Shown here: piece by piece, positions 54,983 through 64,000 of the stretch
Layout of the letters: each line of letters begins with the position of its first letter
Numbering within the stretch: the stretch's first letter is position 1
From: Girardinichthys multiradiatus
Taxonomy: Eukaryota > Chordata > Actinopteri > Cyprinodontiformes > Goodeidae
Length of the DNA: 64,000 bases
Direction of reading: 5' to 3'
Assembly (NCBI RefSeq): GCF_021462225.1
Contig: NC_061805.1
Coordinates: 47,905,360 to 47,969,359, forward strand
The notes under the pieces: model-generated
The model's database searches: none
Told to the model about the DNA's origin: nothing
The model's input: only the letters and a program-made list of their open reading frames with translations
Program-made: the position numbers and the translations under genes

Positions 54983-57900
54983 CTAGGTAACTACAGCATT
55001 AAACGGCACTCTTGTTTCGTCGTCCACGACGGTCGTCAGATCGGACCTGTTGGGACAGAAAATGAAGCGAAACAGTGCCAGCCCGATACGCACCAAGAGC
55101 CTCAGCACAAGAAAGGCAAAAGGCACCGTGATCTCCATCAGGTGGAAGATGGAGGCGCTAAATTTACTCAAGATGCAGGTCAGGAAAAACGTCCCCAAAG
55201 CAACACAGGGGTACAGAGCTAGCTTAGCAAGCATAAACACATGCTCACGTCCACCGTACCAAACATAAGGGTGCAGTGTTTCCTGCTCGTTGTAAAGCGC
55301 CACCACCCAGATGGAGAGCTGAAACATACCAGCGAAGAAAATGATCACGCAGCTAATCTGAATGGCTTCAAGTTCGTTCTGCGAGTTGCGCGGGAACTCG
55401 TGCGTGAGCTGATAGGCTAAAGGTAACCCTCCAACAAACGCCAGAGAGAAGGTGTTCAGCAAGCTCATGAAGCGCGTCGCTTTGGTGACATGGAGGAAGA
55501 GAGAATGGTGGACGAACCAGAGGAGTCCGACTGTGGCAAAGGAACCAAAGTAGGCGAGATACTCCGGGCCGTAGACCTGCAGGGCCGCTACCAGGCTGCC
55601 GCCAAACTGCTTCTCCACGACTGACGGGTCGGGAACGTTGTCCTCGCTAATCGCATGGAAACCAAAATACATGTTACTTTTTTCCCCACTACTAAACAGA
55701 ACATCATTAAAGTCATAAATCATTTACTGAGACATACCATATGTCCAAGATGAGAAGTGTTGCTACAATGGCATAGACGCCATCGCTGAAAGACTCCACT
55801 CGTTCCTTGCTGAGCGGCTCATTAGGAAGGTAGGTGTAAAACAACATGGAGTCTGGCGTCTCCTCCACCTGACCTGAAACAGACGAGATGAGATTGAAGA
55901 GTGGGAGAAGGTAAGCATCATCAGAGGGAGTCAGAACGTTGGCGAGACCTTACACCTACCGATCGCTTTGCTGCGACACCACTTCAGGCTCTGGGAGATG
56001 TAGGGCAGGAAGATGATGATGGCTAGGAGAGCGTAAGACTGGAAAAAATTAGGACAGCGGTATTAAATTTAAGTCATAATGACCTCAACAATTAATTGCA
56101 AACATTGGAGGACGAATTCTAACAGGTACATTTTAACTTGCAATAAATATGAGGATTTTGATTAAAAACTGTTTATTACCAAGTAACTCAAATTTGTGCT
56201 TCAGATCCGCAAAACGTTACTGCACAGCAGGTTGTGTGCATAAAAATAAAAGCATAACCTGTGACCTCACACTACTCTGTGGGTGAAGCTAAAACTGAAG
56301 ATCACATTTAGGTTCAACCTAAACTATGTCTAATAAATCAGGTCCAGTTGGACCTGAAATCTTTTGTCTGTTTAACAGAATCTCCTTTAAGTTGGAGACT
56401 GTTGTTTCCACATTAAAACATCTAAAACGGCTCCTTTGGACAGATTATTGCACACCTACTATAGGAAATTTGTTTGGATTTTTCTGTTAAAGATCACGTT
56501 TTTGGTTTAATACATTTTCTCTAATGGAATATTTAACTTATTTTTAAATGGAAAATGTGAAAACTTTATTGGAAAGAAATTACTTCATAAAGAAAGAATA
56601 TTCCTCCTACGCTATTAGTGTCATTCTTTGTGGAAATGTTATGCATATATTACATGAAAACTGCTAAAGCTAGCATTTTTAAATAATATTTCCATTTTAA
56701 AACATTGCTAAAACAAAGCACAAATTCTTAAAGCGAAAGGAAAACTCATTCATGCCTTTGAACAATTTTTACTAATAAAAAAAATCTGAAAAGTGTGGTG
56801 TGCTTTTGTATTCAGCCTCCTTTACTCTGACACCTGTAGGTAAAATCTAGCGCATCCCCTAATAAGCAAACAGATTCCAGCTGTGGGTAGATTATTCTCA
56901 GTATAAATGAAAATGTTCTGTTTCTGGCCTCAGAGGTTTGCTAGAGAACATTAGTGAACAAACAGCATCACAAAGACCAAGGACCACAGCACACAGGTCC
57001 GGGAGAAAGTTCTGGAGAGATGTAAAGCAGAGCTAGGTTATAAAACAACATTCTGAGCTTTGTACATCTGATTAGACTAAAAGTAAGCAATTCAGTTTAT
57101 GTGTTAAAACACTCTGTATGTCAGAAAACACTGCACTTTACTCTGAACAAATCAATCCCCACGGTTAAACACGGTGTTTGCAGCGTCATGCTGTGGGGAT
57201 GCAGTTTTTCAGCAGGGACAGGGAAGCTGGTCAGAGTCAACTGGAAGATGGATGGAGATAAATCCAGGACAGTCCTGGAAGAAAACCTGTTAGAGGCTGC
57301 AAAAGACCTCCGCCTGGGGTGAAGGCTCACCTTCCAGCAGGTCAAAGACCCTAAACATGCAGCCAGAGAGACCATGGAAATATTGAGATCAAAGCATATC
57401 CATGTGTTGCAATGGCCCAGTCAAAGTCCAGACTAAAATACAATTGGAAATCTGTGGAACTACTTAGAAACTGATGCTCACATATGCTCTCCATTCAATG
57501 CGACTGAGCTGGAGGTATTTTCCACAAAAGGGCACAGACATCAGTCTCTAGAAGTTCAAAGCTGGTAGAGTCGTGGCATGATTGCAGTGAAAGGTGGTGC
57601 TACACAGTATTGACTCAGAGGTTCAGATATGATCGAAAACCATGGTTCATCCTTCAGCTTCACAATCATGCATTACTTCGTGCTGGTCTATTGCTTAAAA
57701 AATGTGACAAAATGTGGAAGCTGCAGACTTTAAGAAACTAAATGTTTTTAGAAGAAAAATGTCAGACGGAGACGTCAGATCCCGTCGAGCATGGCTGAGT
57801 CTCTTTTTATCTACCAGAATTTAGGGGAACCAGGTGCAGAACCTTCAGATGAGATGAATGTTGGATTATTTATGTTCAGGAAAGACTGGACCTGCAGGAC

Positions 57901-60900
57901 TGAGGTCCTACACCTTCACTTATTCAGGTCAAGTCTGCAAATGCCTTAAAAATAGCACAACTTGAATTTAATTTTATTCCCAAGGTACAAATTTTTCTTT
58001 TCAAATGTTTGTGTCAGAACTGATTATTCCTTATTATTATGTAAAAAATTATTATATTGCCCCTGACCAGCTGGAAGAAGATGAAGGAGAAGATGCTGGC
58101 GAAGAAGCACATGATGGGAACCCTCATGATGACTTTGAGGATGTGGTGTTTATAGAAGGTCTGGTTCTCTGAGATCTGGATCTGATCGTTCAGCAGGAAG
58201 GGCCGGCTGAAGGCGTACAAGACGATCACCGACTGGAAAAGCATTAAACACGGATATTAGGTCAGCCTGTCGAGGGGTAGTAGATGTGAATGAGCAGTGC
58301 AAATATCTGACAGAAAGGGGAAGGAAACACTTCAACTTCCTCACCTGAATCACTCCGATCACCATCACACAACCACAAAAGAGTAAAATCCCGAGGATGT
58401 TCTCAGGGAAGGTCGCCATTAAGGAAAACTGCAAAGCACAGGCAAATTAACTGGATTTATGCATGTTGGGATGCAGATAGGACCAGATTCCGACTGGTAC
58501 TCACTGTGTACGGCAGAAAGGTTATCAGCATCATGCAGGCCTGGATTAGGACCGAAAGCAGAAATTCACATTACAAAAAAAGGAAATGTGAATCTCAAGA
58601 GAAAATCTGTTCACATAGTTTGCAAAAGTAAAGCAGAAAAACAAAGACAGTGACAAACTCACAAGGTTGAGCAGAGCAAGGCAATCATCAATGTGCACTA
58701 TGACCTGGAATAACCTGTGGAAAGTAAAGGAATAAATAAGGAAACTTGGACAAAGCTGCAGTGATAGGAAGAAATCCTAAGAGTGAAAGTAATGACCTGA
58801 TATGAGCAGCCCAGGCAACAGTCACGATCAGGAAGGTCATCAGATACACACCGATCTTTGTTGTTAGCAGAAGCTGAACACTCTCCCTCAGCTCCTGCAC
58901 AAATCAGTCCATCTTTATTCACAGAGAACCTGTCATACAGACAGGTTCTTTACAGAGGTTAAAAACAAAGAGACAGACGCAGAAATGTTCAAGTAAACTG
59001 AAAACATCAGTTATTGGTAATAAAACAATTAGGAATTACAAATGAAAGAAATCAGCCAATTACAGAGTAATGGCAAGTTATCTTTAATTGTCTCATAAAC
59101 ATCCATCAAGGTAATAATAATAAACTTTACCTCATTATCTTCCACTTTGGTGTGGGCAACAGGTAATATCTGTGAGAAAGGGTCAGGATTAGAAGATATA
59201 TTCTTAAGTCTGTACTGGTTTAAATGTGACATCATGCAATAATAACTAAATACAAATAATTGTTGCTTTTCCACAGCTATTGGCACTCCTACTGGTAATA
59301 CTTCGTACAACCCCCTTCTACCCACAGGACAGCACTTGGTTTTCTCTGATAACATTTTAACAAGCCTGGTGATCCAGGATGAGGCCTCCATGCACAACTT
59401 CTCCAGATCAGGTTACCGAACTCCAGTCCTCTAGAGCTACTGTCCTGCATCTTCTGGATGCATCCCTGCTCTAACACACCTGAATCAAATGTCTGGATTC
59501 CCTCAGAAGCCTGGTAAGGAGTCCTCGCTTTAATTCACGATAGTAGCTCTCCAGGACTGGACTTGGGCACCCCTGATTTAGATAATCCGGAATCCTGGGT
59601 CCACTTCTTTTCAGCTCACTGTACAGACTTTTTCTCAAGGTGCAGGGACTGAAGTGGCAAAGGAAGAAGACTGATTTTGTGTTGCCTTGGTCACATGTTC
59701 AGGATCATCATCATCCTTCTGAAAGACCCATTGACAATTTTCTGGTACAGTCCACCAAAGTTTTATTTCGAATGTCCTGGTTTTTCCGAGAATTTGTGAC
59801 TGTAATGAAGCCTAAATGCTAAATGAACAGAATTTGTAAAGTGCTTTTCGTGTCATACCGTCTACTCAAAGCACAAGAGCGACTCTTCCAAAGGCGTTTA
59901 AAAGAGAAAGAGGCCCACGGCATCACGGATCTTAACTGAGCATGAGGTGTTTTTTTTCACCCTTTGTGTCACACCAAACCCATCTAAAGTATTTGTTGCC
60001 AAAAAGCCAGATTCTAGTCTGATTTGACTAAAGCACCTGGTTCCAGTTAGTCCCAGTAGTTTAATAAACTCTGAACTTTTACGTTTGTGATGGTAGGACA
60101 GAGAATGCTTCTTTATAATGTGCCACCTAAACAACTGGTTCCTATGTTGATAGAATTGGTTGTTTTAAAGACCTGGTGACCCCATGATAACACTTTTTGC
60201 TGCAGTTGTCTTCAAGCTTTACCCCGTCCCACAATGAAAATTAATTTTCATACCAGTACTTAAGACACATTTTTAATAAAAGATATAGAAAAATCTTCCT
60301 CGGTGCTGCTATGGGAGACGGATTGAGGCTTTTCCCTCTTCTGCATCTCAGGGGTGTGCATCTTCTCCCGGAAAGTAGGAGTTCACGATGATGGTTTAGT
60401 GGATGTGAGATATCCTGAGTTATCGTGGTAGACATACGACGTTGAGTTCTGCTAGACAAGGGCAAACCCTATAGTTCATCAGCTTGGACCGTAGAAGCAG
60501 GTGGGGTTCTGATGTTTGTGATTGCAGGCTGCACACCTGCCACCTGAATGGTGCCTATAGAAATGGGACATCTATGTCACACGCCATGGGATACTGATTA
60601 GAAGTTCATAGAAGCTCTGATTATTATAAGTCAAGCACAAGTTATTTTTTTAATTGACCGCTAAAAGTGACAATAAATGGAGCACCAGTGGTTCTATGAA
60701 TATGTATCTGCCGTGGGATTGCGTGTCTCACCATGACTGTGGCAATGATGGAGATGAGGGCATCACTGTAGGCCAGCAGTCTGTGGGAGGACTGGGTGCT
60801 GCTGTGGCCCTCTCTCTCGGACGGACTAAGACTCTCCAGCAGCGGGGAGGACACGGCGTGGATCCTCGCTGTTTTCTTCTCCATCTCCTCCTCAACGTGG

Positions 60901-60935
60901 TGCTCTATGATGTCGCTGTCGTCGTTCTCCCCCAT
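54983..60935 (-). CDS. tmem175: Endosomal/lysosomal potassium and proton channel TMEM175
   Basis: The channel conducts K+ and H+ across endolysosomal membranes. Ten coding exons, in transcription order: 60935-60732, 59169-59131, 58894-58797, 58714-58663, 58540-58505, 58428-58345, 58232-58068, 56038-55960, 55873-55738, 55646-54983, give 518 residues (human 504). All are GT/AG and in phase. The protein has the family's two six-helix repeats, each opening with an R-x-x-x-F/Y-S-D motif: RLLAYSD at residues 52-58 and RVESFSD at 277-283. The pore isoleucines equivalent to human I46 and I271 are kept (I63, I288). Other conserved stretches are [15 protein letters not shown] and [20 protein letters not shown]. 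Exons 2 and 5 are only 39 and 36 nt. The ATG opens an acidic N-terminal tail (MGENDDSD). It is tail-to-tail with cds1. Confidence 0.96.
56750..57722 (+). mobile_element. Decayed Tc1-like transposon in tmem175 intron 7
   Basis: This is the longest of three relatives in the window. Left-end sequence is at about 56765 ('aatctgaaaagtgtggtgtgcttttgtattcagcc'). A transposase remnant at 57101-57322 carries [20 protein letters not shown] and [12 protein letters not shown], and the 3' block 'gcagtgaaaggtggtgctacacagtattgactcag' lies near 57583. It is antisense to tmem175 and has several stops. Confidence 0.8.
59409..59575. mobile_element. Short hAT-like MITE in tmem175 intron 1
   Basis: The 167 bp block begins CAGGTTACCGAACTCCAG and ends in ACTTGGGCACCCCTG, with internal 'gctactgtcctgcatcttctggatgcatccctgctctaacacacctgaatcaaatg' pattern pieces known from a common fish MITE. 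The flanking 8-mers do not match well, so the target duplication has decayed or the ends are slightly off. Confidence 0.6.
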
Positions 60936-61075
60936 CCTGGACGGAGCCGCGGAACCACGCAGGATGGTACTGTTTGCAAACAGCCGAGAAACGGCTGACT
61001 GTGGGCGGGGAAAACGGAAGCAGAGGAGCGGATGTTTCCGGTTCCCTGCGGAGATCGTCTATTCAACAAGAGGAC
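60936..61075 (-). promoter_or_regulatory. tmem175: tmem175 promoter/5' UTR region
   Basis: The 140 bp upstream of the minus-strand ATG is GC-rich for the area and holds a GC-box-like GGGCGGGG (61003-61010 on +) and ETS-like GGAA cores ('tttccggttcc'), as in housekeeping TATA-less promoters. The start site is not known. Confidence 0.4.
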
Positions 61076-61284
61076 CACTCTGCTGTTTTCACCGGTTGAA
61101 TCAAATTGAAATAAATCAAATTTAATACAATATTTTAGTCTTTCATCTTTAAATCATGGGACTATGTAGTGAAACTTCTTAACGTAAAGCACAGAGAAAG
61201 TAACCTTTTTAGACTACATGTTAGACTTTATAAATACTTATGTCCTCCTAATAAAAATGTTTTACAAAGGGAGGAGAATATAAA

Positions 61285-61350
61285 GTCAGATTTATTATTA
61301 TTTTAATATTATTATTATTGTTATTACTACTACTATTTTGACTATTATTA
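61285..61350. repeat. Imperfect trinucleotide (TTA/TAC) microsatellite
   Basis: Runs of ATT, TAC and TAT units ('attattattattgttattactactactatt') occur with interruptions. A related short stretch lies at about 61475-61500. Confidence 0.7.
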
Positions 61351-61499
61351 TTATTAAGTGGATGAGACTTTGCCACCACAAGGGGGCGACATCATACTAT
61401 ACCATCAGCAATTTGGCACATAAAAATACCAAAAAAAAAAGATAAAAATACAATATTACCACTTCCCCCACTACTAGTACTATTACTACTACTAATAAT

Positions 61500-61575
61500 T
61501 AATTCCAATTCAGTTTTATTTATATAGCGCCAGTTCACAACACATGTCTCAAGGTACTTCACAAAGGGTTTGGAA
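61500..61575. repeat. LINE/SINE tail: 'ttatttatatagcgcc' motif
   Basis: 'cagttttatttatatagcgccagttcacaacacatgtctcaagg' type sequence is the end piece of a common teleost L2-family element. Only the tail is present. Confidence 0.5.
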
Positions 61576-61829
61576 TGGTGTAGGGTTGTTGGGGAGGTTA
61601 GAATAAACTACTGAGTGTTAGAGTTTGGACATTTTAGAATGGGCTATGTATAGGGGTACTTAGTAAAATAACGATAAAGTTTGTCCATCTAGAGCCCACT
61701 GGTGGCCATTGTTATACTAAAAATCACAAGGATTGGGGGAACATCTCTCTAGACTGATTGGAAAAGAGAAGGTAGCAGAAATGGAGGGTGTGTTTGTTAG
61801 TAGTTAAACCAATAATAACAATGATAAAA

Positions 61830-62085
61830 GGCGACTGTGGCTCAGTGAGAAGAGTGGTTGTCTTGCAATTCCAGCTCGATTCCGGTTTCGATTCCAGCTT
61901 CCTCCTACAACATGTTGATGTGGCCCTGGACAAGGCACTTAACCTCAAATTGCTGCGCATCGGTGTATGAATGTGTGCGTGTTAGTGAGCGTGTCTGGGT
62001 TAATGTGGTTCTAGTATAAAGCGCTTTGAGTGGTCAGTATGACTGGAAAGGCGCTATATAAGTTCAGTCCATTTAGCAACTAAAA
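61830..62085 (+). repeat. tRNA-derived SINE
   Basis: The A-box-like 'ggctcagtgagaagagtgg', a B-box region with doubled 'ccggtttcgattcc', then 'ggacaaggcacttaacc' and the ending 'aaagcgctttgagtggtcag' plus 'ggcgctatataagttcagtcc' are the order of parts in a very common teleost SINE. It lies upstream of tmem175. Confidence 0.75.
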
Positions 62086-64000
62086 AGTTGCTCTCGTGGA
62101 TTTGCTTTCTTGCTTCCTCAAATCCTGTTTTACACTCCAATGCACTTTATGCCGACAGATACAGAAGTAAAGCTCCTAGGCAAGGCATGGGTCCTCAGTT
62201 GGAATCCAACTATAATAGTTTTTATAAACTTTTGCTCAAGCTGACATTGGGTCTTTACTGCCAAAGCATCAAGCAATTCCTTGAGCTTTCAGTCTCCTCC
62301 AAGGAACTTGATTGTGCACATTTGTGCCAGTTTCTTACACAACAGGATTCACTGATTAGTCAAAAAATAAGTAAAATCACAGCATAGGTTTCATATACAG
62401 CCAAAGACATTATGTAATTTGACATATGTGTTCTGGATAAGTACGGCAGAAGAAAACTGTGAGGAAATTATTTCCAGATTTGTTCCTCTATCTGTAAAGT
62501 AGGTTGTTTCTATCAAGGTGCCTCTATGCTGTTTTTGTGTAAAAGATACACATAACTTCCATATAATCTATTTTTTTTAAGATTATGATTTTAAGCAAAG
62601 TTTGTGTTTATCAAATTGCCGACTGGAAATCCACAGATGTTTGCACATTCAAACATCTCTTAGGGTTTACCAGATAGACATTAGTTTCATATTCATCTTT
62701 AATAAGTGAACCTAAATGAGTCTAAAGTATAAAATTTTGACATGTTCAACATTTAGAAAATGCATAGCATCCTCGTACCCAACATCACCATCCCATAATC
62801 ATTGTAGCACATTCCCAACATGAACTCCAATAAAAGTTTATTCCTTCTTCTGTCATTTTTCTGTTGTGTTAACTAAAACCACAGATTGTTGGTACTTTTT
62901 CAAGAATATAATAACAAACTCTATGATTGATTTTTTAGAAGATCTTCAGACAAAAGAAAGTTATTTCAAAAGTCTTGTTTTTATTTTACACAAATTAAGG
63001 AAATCTCATTCGATGCCTCTTAAAAGTTCAAAGAGCAGCAACCTTACCATTATCTAAAGTCATTTTCTTAAAATAACTTTAGATAAAGTCAGCTTCTTAA
63101 AATTAAACTTTTTAATTATTTATAAACTATAGTTATTATTTGCTGCATCTTTAAGTTTTGGCCATTCTTGCTAAATGCAGAATTTTGGTCAATGTTCAAA
63201 AGATGATCATTGTCTGGCTCTCCTCTTCATCATGAATCATATTTTTGTCATATTTTCTCATCACATACAAACATTAATGAAGATATAAAACTGGGTTCAC
63301 TGAGGCTGTGAATGCATCCAACCATTCATCAGCTGTAGACATCTACAGAGATGCAAAGACAACAAGATATAAAAGGATGTCTGCCTGATTCAGGTTATAC
63401 ACAGGAAGAAATGATAATTAGAAGAAGAACAACTTCCTGTGGCGGGATAATTTGGTAACCACGGTACAAACAGCATAAACTGCCATGCAGTCTCTAATCC
63501 TCTGTGTTCCAGTCACTACCAAATAAAAAATAATCCTACATCACAATCACAATTAAAAAGGTCTATCCATGAAACAGACAATTTATTCTAATTAAAAACA
63601 GAAGCTGTTTTTAACAGATATAATGAAACCAGAACAAGAAATATGTCAAATATCCTTTTCCATTTGACTGATTAGCACAGCAGCCAGTGCGTGGGATGTA
63701 TCACAGCAAGGACCCCTGGGTAATAAGGTTTGATGGTATAACTCATTAGTTAAGCTATTTGATTATGACTGAAAAACAGAACAGTGGATCTTGTGGTTAA
63801 TTTCCAAGATCTGACGTGCTTAGAAATTGCAACTTCACTTGTAAAGCCCAGTTTTATTTAATTACCAGGACAGTACTACAACAGTACACCTGGTAACATG
63901 CCAGTATTAGCCAAAGGCTAGTTTTTATCTGTAGTCCTGTTGCCCAGTTATATAGTGGCACCCTGCAAGTTTCCAGTTTTAACTTCATGCTCATCAGATC
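62086..64000. other. Gene-free right flank
   Basis: AT-rich DNA with only short open frames and no recognised exon, RNA gene or repeat. A 99-codon frame at 62088-62387 has no motif I know; chance is the likeliest explanation. Confidence 0.4.

Noticed and set aside
54983..55723. Single-exon gene of 246 codons starting at 55723
   Set aside because: The first 26 codons run through an intron; an AG acceptor at 55647-55648 and the match to the TMEM175 C terminus show it is only the last exon.

Overview
This is a stretch of a teleost fish nuclear genome. Three split vertebrate genes with GT/AG introns are readable by eye, set in AT-rich DNA full of decayed Tc1/mariner-like transposons, non-LTR retrotransposons of the L2, Rex1 and RTE types, tRNA-derived SINEs and hAT-type MITEs. 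The repeat types suggest a percomorph, perhaps a killifish or livebearer relative; that placement comes from memory of the repeat families and is only a suggestion.

Layout: (1) 1-16.65 kb, + strand: the last 20 coding exons of wdfy3 (ALFY), from the end of the PH-like domain through BEACH, WD40, an Atg8-interacting (LIR) motif and FYVE to the stop at 13552. A roughly 3.1 kb 3' UTR follows and carries a hAT-type MITE. (2) 16.65-21.5 kb: an intergenic interval made mostly of Tc1, SINE and LINE remnants and a purine-rich tract. (3) 21.8-48.1 kb, + strand: all 13 coding exons of cds1 (CDP-diacylglycerol synthase, 457 residues). Its introns hold most of the mobile elements, two striking near-perfect foldbacks and a near-identical 0.18 kb duplication. 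(4) 54.98-60.94 kb, - strand: all 10 coding exons of tmem175 (endolysosomal K+/H+ channel, 518 residues), tail-to-tail with cds1. (5) 61.1-64 kb: SINE, L2-tail and simple repeats with no gene seen.

Functionally, wdfy3 is a selective-autophagy scaffold, cds1 makes CDP-diacylglycerol in the ER for phosphoinositide resynthesis, and tmem175 sets lysosomal potassium and proton leak. They are not an operon. The wdfy3-cds1 adjacency matches the human order at 4q21; tmem175 lies elsewhere (4p16) in human. I found no CRISPR array, rRNA, tRNA gene or prokaryote-type system. No convincing new biological system appears; the least explained structures are the two foldbacks, the duplicated 0.18 kb block and the unclassified 1.8 kb block in a wdfy3 intron.
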